From Onchocerca lupi (taxonomy: Eukaryota; Nematoda; Chromadorea; Rhabditida; Onchocercidae): a stretch of DNA of 64,000 nt. The notes under the pieces were generated by a model that saw nothing but the letters and a program-made list of their open reading frames with translations, was not told the origin of the DNA and did not search any database. The position numbers and the translations under genes were made by a program. The DNA lies in contig JAOVVO010000006.1 of NCBI GenBank assembly GCA_028564675.1, positions 372,001 to 436,000 of the forward strand, given 5' to 3'. Positions 48,040 through 59,084 of the stretch are shown here, one piece after another. Position 1 is the stretch's first letter, and every line of letters begins with the position of its first letter.

Positions 48040-49430
48040 TTGACAATCCAATTAATTCAAGAGTAAGAAAGTTGGCAGATTTGTCTGCTTGCAAGAGATT
48101 TCCCCAAGTTGTTTCGTCCAATTAAACATGAAAAATGTGTCACACTCTTTCTCAACCCTCATCTCATCTTCTGCGAAAAAGATGACATCGCTGTGAAGAA
48201 TGTCAACTATTGAGAGAGGACTCATGCTTCAATCATCATTGACCATTGTGTTCATTGACCACTGCCAGTGTGAAGTAGCTGTAAGGACTTCTTTCCCAAT
48301 TGCCTACTGTAATCTGTTTTTTTTTTTTTTTTTTTTGATTTTTCTATTTGATTCCAGTAAAACTTTTCATTCGTATCCTTTACTAATTCAGTGGCTCATA
48401 AGATTTGGCTATCTCTGAAATAATTGCAACTATGCTAAAAAAAAAAAAGCATTTGAGTGTCGAATTCGATGAAATTCCATTTTTTCAAAATTTTCCTGAA
48501 ATTTAAAATTTAGTGTAATTCTTGGAGACTGTTTAAATCCGTAAGAAACTACAATTTTTTTTCTTCTTTTGAAACAATATTATCTTTTGTCTACTTATTT
48601 GATCGCTAAGAAAACCGATGATTTATTTATTTTTTGTTACTGAAATAAATGTTAAGTTTCTAAAGATGTCTTCATGAATTAGAGTTAGCAATTATCTTCT
48701 AATGATGAACAATTGGTGCAATTCATTTCACTGCTGAAATTTCCGAAACGAAAAGCTAATAAGATGGTAATTATGGATCCTCGAATCATATTTCAGTTTC
48801 AGAATCTGCTATAAAATCTATTCTCTTTATAAATGATCTTATATGTTGAACTTCTAAGTAATGTAGACATTGCATTGCTGTGATAAGAAAAATTTACTCG
48901 GTTATTTTTATTAAAATCATTGCTTCTTGCAGGTATTGTTCCATCCAGCTAATAATTTTTATGTGACGCTATTTTTCTACCTGAAATGAATTTCAATTCG
49001 TTGAATCAGTGGAATTATGTTTGCAGATACAACTCCTTACTGTAATCTCTGCAGTACGTAATTAGAAACTAGAAATGCTCATATTGGAGTAGACATCAAA
49101 AAGTATTTGAATGCGCTAGAATGATTTTAAAATTTAGTATATCTCAAATTTTATTTTCTCCTGAAAATATCTGATAGTGGTTGGAACGGCCAATAATATC
49201 AAATATACTAATGTGCATGAATTTGCAGAATGCAATGATTATGTAAATAGTCAAAAAATGGGGAAAAAATTGATGAATTGAACTTGTCGACGCAAGCTGA
49301 ATCGCCTACTGCAGCTGCAAAATTGCATACAACTGAGCAAGTGAGAAAAGGAAGAGCGAAAATGGAAGTGTAACAGAAACTGCTGCAAAAAAAAATGTTG
49401 ATCAAGCAAATGGAAAAATTTTTCAATTAC
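48040..49430 (+). pseudogene. Decayed inverted copy of the 5' end of the FAR1-like gene
   Basis: Read on the plus strand, this stretch matches the minus strand of 58.6-62.3 kb. From 49216 it contains ATGAATTTGCAGAATGCAATG followed by collinear but broken coding sequence matching exon 2 of the gene at 53198-59076. It has premature stops (TGTAA for TGCAA; GAATTGAAC for GAATCGAAC) and frame shifts. At 49026-49060 it matches the end of exon 1 (CAACTCCTTACTGTAA). At 48775-49020 it matches the DNA upstream of exon 1 (59100-59345). At 48040-48270 it matches the outer end of the foldback element (62290-62100). The intervening 59.4-62.1 kb is missing. It is a non-functional duplicate. Confidence 0.88.
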
Positions 49431-50311
49431 ATTTACTTGCTTCACAAGAATTCGCAAGAAATTCATTTAATTCTCATTTTTTTCTTTTTTTTTTTTTTTA
49501 ATGCAATTAACAAATTATAGCGCTTAAATCAGCGAGATGCTAAAATTTTGAAGATTCATCGAACTTGATTTTATTCATTAAAATATCATTTGCAGATAAA
49601 TGATCGATTGTAACACTCGGTATCAATCAGTCCAAAATGGATCAGATTTAAAGAAGAGTCTTAAAGAATGCAAAGCAGACATGTAAGAATGCGGAGATGT
49701 AATCCCTGAAACTAAATTTTCATATAAAGGGAGATTGTATCATTTTTTCCAGCTCTGTTAGCAATATTTAATGAATTTTATTGTTGCAACATCGATCATC
49801 TGATAATTTAATCTCTCGAAATTTTGTTATTTTTTTAATGATTACTCCGGTGCCAATCTTATTTACATTATACACAACAAACATTCTTATTAACAATAAA
49901 AAGATTTGCATGATGAATTATTTCATTGTTATTCTAACAATAAACAATAAAGACTTTTTTCTCCTTGCATTCATTCTGTTACTGGAATAATGCTCCTTCA
50001 GTTTCTATTGAAGGGTACGAAATAGTAATTAAAAAATGGTTGCAACGCAATGTTAACGAAATTAAATTTTATTTTTTATTCAACAATAGCTGCACCCGGT
50101 CATTCTCCATATGGTTCGTCCAGCTGGACTATATAAATAAAAATTTAAATATTATTTTGTTCAAAATATTAAACCTCCGAGATTTCTTAAACACTCGCCT
50201 TATCTTTATTAGTTATTTTCACAATGCTTATGGGTATATAATATTTTGTTTTTCCATTGTCTGTGTAAATATAAAAAATTGTCTGATTTGCCGATTCAAT
50301 AACATGTAACA
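49431..50311. other. AT-rich DNA between pseudogene copy and Helitron relic
   Basis: No gene supported. It probably belongs to the decayed transposon, but I cannot align it to Helitron catalytic (Rep or helicase) motifs. Confidence 0.4.
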
Positions 50312-51420
50312 TATAATTTCATATGTTAGAATCATCTTAACGTTGAAGTGATATCTATCGGCATCATCCCAAAAAATGATTGGATAATGCAGGATATCAT
50401 AGCATGATGATTTTCTGCAACTATTGTCAATTGATCGTTTCTTCGATGAAGAACAATATTTCTAGATCGGAATTGATCTCCGACTATGACAATTGTCATT
50501 TCGTCCATAATTGTAGCATTGAATCTTCGCACATGTTTTCCAGAAGGCATTTTGTCAGCATGAATAACAATTTAGTGTGTATCAGATGGCATTATCTCAA
50601 TTGCTGTTTTGAAAAAACGCACTGAATTGTTTTTTTTTTTTTTTTTCGTGAAAAAGCTGTTGCAGCTGGGAAACGATGGACCTTTTATATCAATAAAAAT
50701 TCATTCAATTCATCATTACTATCACCGATAAATATATTTATAGGAATTTATGTTGACCATCTAGCAGCGGAAGCAGGAAACCGACTTTATGGCAAATTTG
50801 TTCTTTCATTTTGAAAATTGGCATGAATTGTGTTGTTACGATTTCTACGCCGAACGACGTCATTTAGAAGCACGAATCGTATTTCCTGATTTAAATGAAA
50901 TGGCGGCATACTCGGCAAGCAAAGTTTTAATGGCTCTGGCAGTTCTCCAAGTTAAGGCAGTTTAATTTTTTCAGCGGCACAGCGCATTCCTTTCGTTTCT
51001 CCATTAAAATTCAGAGCCTAGCAACAAGGAACACTTCAGTCATAGTGCAACTGAGAACATGCGAGCTCAAACTATAATCATCAGCTCGGTTGTATCGGAG
51101 TGCAAGGCGATCATAGTCCATGATTGCTGAGTAAGGATTCGTGTTTGACGCTGATCTTTTGCTTCTCGTTGACGTCTTTCAACCATTTTCAGCCTGTTGC
51201 GTATATTCTGTTCAAAATGAAGCAGATCTGAAGTTGCAGAACAAGATTGCCGCACTCGCAACCGTGCATCCTGTAAGACGACTGCATGTTGCTCTGCTGT
51301 TCTCTCGGCACGTATCTGAGCCATTCTTTGTCTTTTTCGCTCGTTCGTTGATGCCCGTTCTTCTTCAATTTGATTCGCAATTGATCGTTGCTTTCGTTTC
51401 GCTGTGTGAGCATAAAATAA
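50312..51420 (-). mobile_element. Relic of a Helitron: broken N-terminal part of the Rep/helicase polyprotein
   Basis: Translating the minus strand in shifting frames gives collinear pieces of the region that precedes the Rep domain in Helitron proteins. First is an Arg/Glu-rich repeat (RKRQRMAQIRAERTAEQH..., about 51400-51120). Next comes ALNFNGETKGMRC then KIKLP*LGELPEPLK (about 51025-50930). Then come IRKYDSCF*MTSFGVEIV and FMPIFKMKEQICHKVG (about 50895-50780). Last come KMPSGKHVRRFNATIMDE and QFRSRNIVLHRRNDQL, then after a frameshift LHYPIIFWDDADRYHFNVKM (about 50550-50330). Several in-frame stops and at least two frameshifts show it is dead. The Rep (HUH) and PIF1-like helicase parts and the element ends are not recognisable. 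Confidence 0.85.
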
Positions 51421-53197
51421 AATGTCCTATAATTGCAGAGAAAGCTTCTTTTTTGAAATCTTCTGTAAAGCATTATTTGGGCATTATTTGGATGAACAAA
51501 AACAAATCGATTGCATTCGAACTATTTTCAGAATTGACTTGTGACTGAACTTGAATTTGAAATCGAAAACTGCTTGAATTGTTGGACTATTACTGTTGCT
51601 ATGTCGCTTTTGAAAAATTATATATGGTATTAAAAGATCCTAACAGTCTGTTTAAAATTTTAAATTTCTGGAAGTTCTTATCTGCTGTTTCGAAATTTTC
51701 ACAAAACGTTGCAACGGAATACGAGCATGCTCTTACCGAGCATACTGAGCGTTGCATACTTGAGGTTACGTCCATTTACAGAAAATAGATGTGGTCAATA
51801 AGTTCAGTCCGCTCACTTTACTTTTACCTGTCGCAGAGAGATAAAGAAAGAGTAGTTATATCTATATAAAACCATGTGCATATTCGGATTCAATGTTGTA
51901 TTAGAATTTGAAAGTAATAGATGAAAGACTTTCATAGATTTAAAGCTGGTAACAGCGAACATTTACATTTTTATTTATTAGATTTTGAAAAATCCGTAAT
52001 CGTAATAAAAAAAATGCGCAGCCATGATTTGATTTTCGTACAAAATATTAATAATTGATCAAATCATTCTTCACGATCAACCATATTTTCAATACAATAG
52101 ATCTTATCATCATTATTTTCGGCGATTTCATAAGATCGACTATATCATCATCATCATGGGCGATTTCAAAATGATTGGACACGTAATCCATTATTGAATC
52201 GCGAAGTAGTCCTGAAACGGAAAGGTACTCGAAGGTATCTCGGTCATTTTTCAATTGCTAAAGGATTATGGATTTCTTTCGTTCTCAAAATTTCACTTTA
52301 GTTTTAAAATATTTAAAAATAATATCGACATCGGACTTAATCGAAGATAAATCGACAACTTTATGTGAATTTCTCAAACTTTAAGTTTTGCAAAATCTTC
52401 ATACAAAACTCCTTCGTGCCGTCATTGCTAAAGACTTCCACAATTGAATTCCTCAGTGTGCTCATTGTTTTCCATTGCAAATTCCTTTAAGTTGGAGAAA
52501 TGGAATATTATGTGAACAAAGTCAACTTCGCAAATCACCAAGAATCGAGTTGAGGAAATTGCAATGGACAATGGTCAATAATTAAAACATTTCAAAATTT
52601 TTATTATCTCTCTCTCTCTAATTTCGAAGGAGACAAATGTTCCTTTATTTTTTCGAATGACATTAATTGAAATATAATTCAAGATCACCAAATTAACCGA
52701 ATTCTTTCGCATTTGGCAATTTCATAGAATTTATGTGAATATTGATAACCACAATATTTATTTTCGCAGTAGGTGCAAAAATTTCTTGCTGTAAACAAAA
52801 ATTAATCAAAAATTTGAAATCTTAATAATGCAATTTGTAAAAATTGAATGAGAGCAGAAACAATATATGAAAATTTTAGACACAACTTTTATTCTTACAA
52901 TCAAAAATAAGAAAAGATTGAAAACGAATTGAAAGAAAAATGAAAAAATGAAGAAAAAGTATTAAATAATAATAATTATATGATACAATAACATGAAAAA
53001 ATATGGCAAATCCAGTAAGTCAAATTTATTTTGAAATACAGAGTAATGACAAGAATAACTGGTAATGAAAATTATATTTTCAATTTCTTTTAAAAGTATA
53101 AAATTCATATAATGGAGCTCTTGTAAAAGTGGGAAAAGCAAAAATGGCATCGACAATTCAATACTGTATTTCAGCATTGCAACATATTCATACCAAA
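51421..53197. other. Intergenic, with a possible isolated exon and a foldback fragment
   Basis: On the minus strand a TTTCCGTTTCAG acceptor at about 52209 is followed by an open stretch (LLRDSIMDYVSNHFEIAH then DDDDIVDL) to about 52048; no partner exon fits. An imperfect inverted repeat occupies 52463-52574. The rest is AT-rich and featureless. Confidence 0.45.
52463..52574. repeat. Imperfect inverted repeat of the foldback family
   Basis: The left arm (CATTGTTTTCCATTGCAAAT, ending TCCT, 52463-52490) and right arm (GAGGAAATTGCAATGGACAA, ending TGG, about 52549-52574) are near reverse complements. The outer motif TTGACCATTG resembles the arms of the elements at 48.2 and 60.9 kb. Confidence 0.6.
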
Positions 53198-56100
53198 CTA
53201 TTTGATATCATTCGTGTTCATATTTTTTACATCATTGGCAAATTTTTGGAATTCCCGAACAGCCATTAAAAAATCAGGCGTAGACATAGCATTAAAAATA
53301 TGTTTGATATGTCGCGCGATAATTCTGTCGCATCTCTGCAAAAGATTATTGGAATATTGTGAAAATATATGGTGAATACATAAATGATATTCGTGGATGG
53401 AGCGATAAAGGAGAACGGAAATGCAGTAAGAATGATGACATATATTCAGGGTACAACAATTATTCGCATCGGTGTCTCCATGCTACTATAAGTTAGGTTA
53501 AACAATCATTGTTCTACTTACCTTCAGTTTTTCCTCTTTGATAGCTGTGATAGCACGTTGAATTCGTGGTACTCGGACTTGTTTTACTTCATCAATTGAA
53601 ATATCGGTAGGTAATTCGTCCTGAAGCAGAATTTCCGGTGGTTGTAGAAAAAGTCTCATAACATCTTTCAATTGCACATCTGACCATTCTGACAGATGAT
53701 AATCAGCTCCATAAACTCCATGAATGAATGAGAAATATATTTTCTCTGGCAGGTATTGTCCACACTTGATGATATATGCTAAATCGGATCTTATTAAACC
53801 AACCAAAAAACTCAAAAGATTCAATAAATAATGGAAATTTATGAGATTTTTTGATGATAAAAAAACGATCTCAATCGTAAAATTTTTTGAACGCACTGCG
53901 TAGTTTGGAAATTATTATAAATTTAGTTGCCTATAGTTAGTTTAGAATCAAATATGGCTTAATTAGCATCAATAAAAATCACAAAAAATGAACGCCTATA
54001 AGGCGGTAAACGAACCATTCATAATCAAATATTCTATGCGCTTTAATCGATTAAATAACTGAACTGTTAACGTTTGCTGTAGATGTGAATTTATTGAAGG
54101 CATATTCATCTGAAAATGTCAACTCTTTTTATGTTTTTTTTTATCGTTTATAAATTTTTTTGGATATAAAATTGTTTGCTTACTTCTGTAGGTTGAGATA
54201 AAGTTATTGGTACAAAAGGCGAATTCTCTTGGGATGAAATGGTAGAACTTCTCGAAAAAGAAATTTTAGTAGGAATGGAATTTTCTTTCGATGAATTCGT
54301 GAAAGTAGAATTTTTTGATGATGAGATAACCGAGACAGGATTGTTTTTTGCAATTTCAGAAGCATTAACATTCTTGTTTACGTCTGGCATAGTTTCCTTG
54401 ATGTTATCATACCGGGAAATTGCTTTTTCTGAAATAACATAACGATGTATCTGTTATTTATCTATATAAATTAAAATATAAGTGTTCATTGCTACTTTTG
54501 ACACAATATCGCATTCGAATAGGCGCGTGTTTTTGTGCATATATATCTAGTTTTTTTTTTCTGTCACACCTGTGATAGGAGGAGTCTCGAATGCAAATAG
54601 CACCACAATTATTGTAATGTCTTGACGCTATTTACATTCGAAATGTACTAAAAAGATCAGATGGCCCGCCATAGTTTCAAAAGGACGTTGGACATGTTTG
54701 CCGCAAAAAGGATAAAATGTTTATCGTCAAAACGCTCCAATTCACAGATAAACAATGTGAGGACAATCAATCAAGAAATAGCACGATGGAAAGAAAGGAA
54801 TCCGAAGGGACTGAAAAGGTTAGGATTTGGAACTAAAGTTCAAGTTCAAATTTTGGTTTTTTTTTTGAGTTCTTTTATCGATATAGCAAGCAACAAGTCG
54901 GAATTCGAAGCGATATAGTAATAGCAACAATCCGACGATTCGCAGCATTCATACAAGCGATGAAGAAGAGATAACCCAGTAATCAATTTGACTTCATGTT
55001 CTCTAATAAATGTGTCAAATTTCCAAAGCAACTGATTACAACTTTCGGAGATTTGAGATTTTGAACAAACTAACATTAACATTTTTTTTTTTCACATATT
55101 ATTTGAATCAATAGATTCAACTAGTATCTAATAAAAATTCGAAGAGGATTAAATATAAATATAATTTACCTGTTTCATCCATCGTTTCCAATTTCATAAT
55201 TTTCGATCCAGGACTGTCTGTAATTATATTATTAATTTTATAGTTTCTTCAATTATAGTATTTACTGTGTTATTGGGTAATTTTAATGTAAGAAATACAA
55301 AATAAAATTTTGGCTAATCGATAAACTCACCAGCTATATTTCTTCGTTTTTTATTTACAACACGTGAATAATTCTGCTCGCTATTTTCATGATTTACGTG
55401 TTCTTTATGAAACGATGAGATTCGCAAGCATCCATTAGTTATATCAGCATTTAATCGAAATCTCGCCTTACATCCTAAAGGAAGATAGCTTTGGTTTGGT
55501 CGTTTGCCTCCTCCTGAAAAAACGAATATATTCTTTAAAACTTTAGATTTGTTCGTATAACACAAATTATAAAAGTACCTATTAGCTGTAGAATGGGATT
55601 TAGCATGCTTCTTATTTCAAAATTATTTATTACAAAATAATGACAACGATCACATGAAATTTCTGTTCAAGTTACAGTTCAGTAGTAAAATTGAGCATTA
55701 GGAAGAAATTGAGCAAAAATTATTTGCATTTTAATTTAGCCACCTCGTAAATATGGTGCTGTCAGGGAAAAAGAGACGATAATTATTATTTTCATTATTT
55801 GTTATTTTTTTCGGCTAATTATATCGAAAAAGTAGAGAACAAAAAATAGAAAATTAAAAAAATAAAAATTTCCTAAAAAAAAATTTCTAAGATTTTTCTT
55901 TTAATTTTTGATCTAATAATTTAGAAATGAAAAGATCCTCACAACTATACTTCAGTAAGATATGAATATTCTGCGTTATTTACATTTCAATGAGTTTTAA
56001 TGATCTTTTGATATTATACGAATAATTCTAAGAATTCCTAATTTAGTCCTAACTTTTTAACTTTTCAATCTTATATTTTATATTTAAAGATAAGACTTTA

Positions 56101-59076
56101 ATTAACAATGCTCATTCGTCAATTCTGTCAAAATGAAATTTTTTTGTGTTGTTCTATTGTTCAAAAGAAGGATTTTTCCTCGATCCTCAATATTAATTAG
56201 TATACAGGTGATGATATTTCTCTTCCAAAATTATCCAATTGATATTTACAGTCCGCATAATGACCACTGGCCATACTGACCAGTGGTCTAGAATCTGGGG
56301 GCGAAAGAGCGATATATTTAATTGGCAAGCCAATTGTTGTAAGGATTGATAGCTAAACCATAAACAAATCATCATCGGTCGAAATAGCTTTTCTTCGATT
56401 AATGTCCAATTAATCTCTCTCAAATTTCTCCATCTTAACTAAACAAATAAATGACATTTGGAGACTGGAGACATTTGTCAAATCTGAAGAAAAGCCAATT
56501 TTCACATATAAAGCTGCCATAAAACTACCTTCTAGGCTCTTCTCGATCCTTTAGCAACACACAATCCGATTGGAAATGAAATAAAATAAGGGATTAACGT
56601 GAAATTTTATAAAGAACGGTACCATTTAACACAATCGTAGTTATTGTTGATTTTAATCTGTTAGCACAAAGATGTCAAATATTCCTATGCAAATCCAAAC
56701 CTGATACGAACTGGGAAAATAAAAAAATAAACAGAATGAAATTCAGCAGATTATAAAAAAGAAAAAAAGCTATATTTCTCGAAGGATTTGATTTTGTCAG
56801 ATATTTAGTGAATGAACTCAGAATTTTAAAAATTTAAAATTTTAATTATGCAAATTTTCATTCTTATTAAAATCTTAATTTTCAGCAAATCTAACATTTG
56901 CCCAAGATTCCCTTCAAACTTTGTTACTTTTTAATTTTCTTATCAAATCAGTCGGTTTTTTGAGCAATTGGAGAATAATCCATAAAAAAAAAATGATAAA
57001 AAATAAGAAATAAAAAATGCATTAATGCAAAAAAAAAAAATATTGTCAACTTATAAGCGTATATTTTATATTAAGTGCCTATCTTTTCCTAAAACAAACT
57101 GAAAATCGAAAAGTGTCTTAGAAAGCGTATCATCAGGATTTGCGTATAATTTATTTATATTTGTCATTTTACTGTAAAACATTCAAATATTAAATACTGA
57201 ATTATAATTACCGATTAAAGAAACTAAGCAGCGATTGATTTCATTTCAGAAATTACAAGCTGCCAAAATCTTTTAGTTACTTACAAAGTTGTTGTATGAA
57301 GAAAAATAAAAATTAATGTGACCTCTTTTACGTGGATTTCCGTAGTGAGCACAATGAAAAACAATATATTTATACTTAAATCGTTCGATGACCTTTCCTT
57401 CACCGTCTCGAAGTACCTCCGAACTTGCAACACGATAAGGATTATTTCCAACAATTTTATAGGCTTCGAAATATTTTTCAAATTCATCGAAACTGGAAAT
57501 AAAAAAAAAAAAAATACAATTTAAGATAATTAAATAATAAAATCTTGAGGTTGTCACAAATTTTTTATATAGAATTATATCTTCATGATAAAGATAAACG
57601 ATACCATCGAAATGTGGCCCCATTATAAATGTATAAGGCTTCACGTCGAAGTAGTTCTTGCTCTGGCAGTTTAAATGTTGAGAATGTTCTATAACCGTAT
57701 CGTTGATTGAGTTTTAATAATTTTAGTTCAAAGCTTTTTCGTTTAACATTTGATGAAGCTGAAACAGTGATTTCATATCTTAGAATTGAAATTCTTCGAA
57801 AAACAGATTCGCAATTTTTGGAAGAAAACGGAGAATAGATCATCAAACCCTTACCGTTTCCCGAATTGTAAACTTCCTTACCGTATCGCTTACCTGATAT
57901 TTCTTCGCAGTTCTGTTCATCCGATATCGTCTTACCAGATTGCTTCTCCAATTTCCGATCTTGTTCACTTTTATTGTTTAAATTATTTCTGTTGCTTAAA
58001 TCAACAGACCTTTCATCAGTCTTATCAAAATATAGTTGTACAGCAATTTTTGTTTCACTTTCACTCTGCTCGATATTGCATTCTAAAAATATTCTTACAT
58101 TCTCTCATGGATATAATTTGTGCTTTTTAAAAATATTCCAATCATCTGAAAGTGTATTTAGAGAGAAAAAAAAGTATCAATTGATTACGGATTATATGCC
58201 TAATAGATTCTGATTTTCGTTTCCTGTAACGCAAACTATTTTTAATTGCCATTTTATGGACTTAATTCATTGAGAAAAAATTTCAATTTTTTGATTATTG
58301 TATTAAGCTAAGTTTCAAATTTCAATTTCAATTGTTGTTGCGTTTTGAATCGCAAGGATCGATTAAATTAGTTGAAAAATTTTTATCAAGAAATTTTCAT
58401 ATAATTCAATCGATTTTTTGATTTTATGCTCTTTCGCATTGCTTTGTCATTTCGGCGAATTATCTTCGTTACGATTGGTTCTATCGAATTTTACTATACT
58501 GAGATATTTGATCGACAAATTGTCTTCATTATTGTAATCTCCGACTATCTTCTTATTTAAAACAATAAAATCTGTTTTGAATATATTCCAATGAAAAGAA
58601 CTGCTAAAAAATCGTACCCCTTTGGACATCATTGTTGCTACCGGAAGTTTTCATCTCATTTTCAGTTTGCTTCATCAACACTTCTTTTGCAGCAGTTTCG
58701 ACCGCACTTCCATTTCTATTCTCTTCTCTCATTTGCTCAGCTGTTTGCAATTCTGCAGTTGCAATACATGGTTCAGCTTGCATGGACAAGTTCGATTCAT
58801 CAGTTCTTTTCTCTTCCGTTTCTTGATTTTTTACTTGCATAATCATTGCATTCTGCAAATTCATGAAAGTTAGTATTTCTTCAATTATTTCATTATTTCA
58901 ATCGTTATCATATATTTCGAAGAGAGAATAAAATTTGAGAAATTTGAGAATCATTTTAACAGATTCAAATATTTTGTTATTGACTTCAAAATGAGCATTT
59001 TAGTTTCTCTTACAGATTGCGGAGTTACAGTAAGGAGTTGTTCCTGCACTTCATCATCGTGTTCCAGCGATGCCAT
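53198..59076 (-). CDS. FAR1/ZSWIM3-like zinc-binding domain protein
   Basis: Eleven minus-strand exons: 59076-59014, 58852-58618, 58082-57894, 57758-57605, 57492-57323, 55513-55331, 55217-55170, 54428-54184, 54109-54016, 53778-53522, 53335-53198. They give 591 residues with exact phase closure. Residues 1-160 are Glu/Gln/Asn-rich and polar. About 214-331 resemble the FAR1 / ZSWIM3 N-terminal domain (WRKY-GCM1-type fold, common in Mutator-like transposases and genes derived from them): FDEFEKYFEAYK, a VFHC Cys (261), KRPNQSYLPLGC (Cys285) and HKEHVNH (His309/His312) as likely zinc ligands. Residues 348-429 are Ser/Asn-rich. The C-terminus is helical. No transposase catalytic core or SWIM finger is present, so a DNA-binding regulator is inferred. 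The start follows an ATTTCAG acceptor by 6 bases. Exons 4/5 and 9/10 boundaries are the least certain. Confidence 0.8.
54661..54974 (+). CDS. Nested two-exon gene for a small, very basic protein
   Basis: This lies antisense inside the intron between exons 55170-55217 and 54184-54428 of the FAR1-like gene. Exon 1 (54661-54818) and exon 2 (54887-54974) flank a 68-nt intron with GTTAGG donor and ATATAG acceptor. Removing it joins phase 2 to phase 1 exactly and opens an 81-residue frame ending in TAA. The protein is rich in Lys/Arg (MARHSFKRTLDMFAAKRIK at the start; IATIRRFAAFIQAMKKR at the end) with a predicted amphipathic C-terminal helix, no signal peptide and no known motif. It could be a nuclear or nucleic-acid-binding microprotein. 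I do not recognise the family. The frame continuing past 54818 without splicing runs into T-rich intron sequence, which supports the spliced model. An AG directly precedes the ATG. Confidence 0.6.
55518..57322 (-). other. Large intron of the FAR1-like gene
   Basis: A 1.8-kb intron splits the zinc-binding domain between its first Cys and the KRPNQ segment. It contains a 9-bp palindrome GACCACTGG/CCAGTGGTC at about 56262-56288 and otherwise AT-rich sequence. Inside its 5' end is a second, much stronger donor (GTAAGTAA at 57284). Confidence 0.7.
56262..56288. repeat. Perfect 9-bp palindrome with the TGACCACT motif
   Basis: GACCACTGG, a 9-base spacer, then CCAGTGGTC. The same TGACCACT core recurs in the foldback elements at 48.25, 60.95, 61.28, 61.71 and 62.11 kb, so this may be a short member of that family. 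Confidence 0.6.
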
Positions 59077-59084
59077 TTTAAACT
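59077..59084 (-). promoter_or_regulatory. Probable spliced-leader acceptor of the FAR1-like gene
   Basis: On the minus strand ATTTCAG is followed by six bases (TTTAAA) and the ATG, leaving a six-nucleotide 5' UTR, typical of nematode trans-spliced mRNAs. Confidence 0.5.

Noticed and set aside
49208..49466. Minus-strand Cys/Phe-rich open frames of about 70 codons
   Set aside because: They are antisense shadows of the decayed exon-2 copy on the plus strand.
51141..51548. Plus-strand open frame of 135 codons
   Set aside because: It is antisense to the Helitron relic, whose minus-strand translation has clear family similarity.
54239..54442. Plus-strand open frame of 67 codons
   Set aside because: It is antisense to the Ser/Asn-rich exon 8 of the FAR1-like gene.
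57786..58213. Plus-strand open frames of 79-114 codons
   Set aside because: They are antisense to exons 3-4 of the FAR1-like gene, which splice in phase and carry the coding signal.
58591..58873. Plus-strand Ser/Phe/Leu-rich open frames
   Set aside because: They are antisense to exon 2 of the FAR1-like gene.
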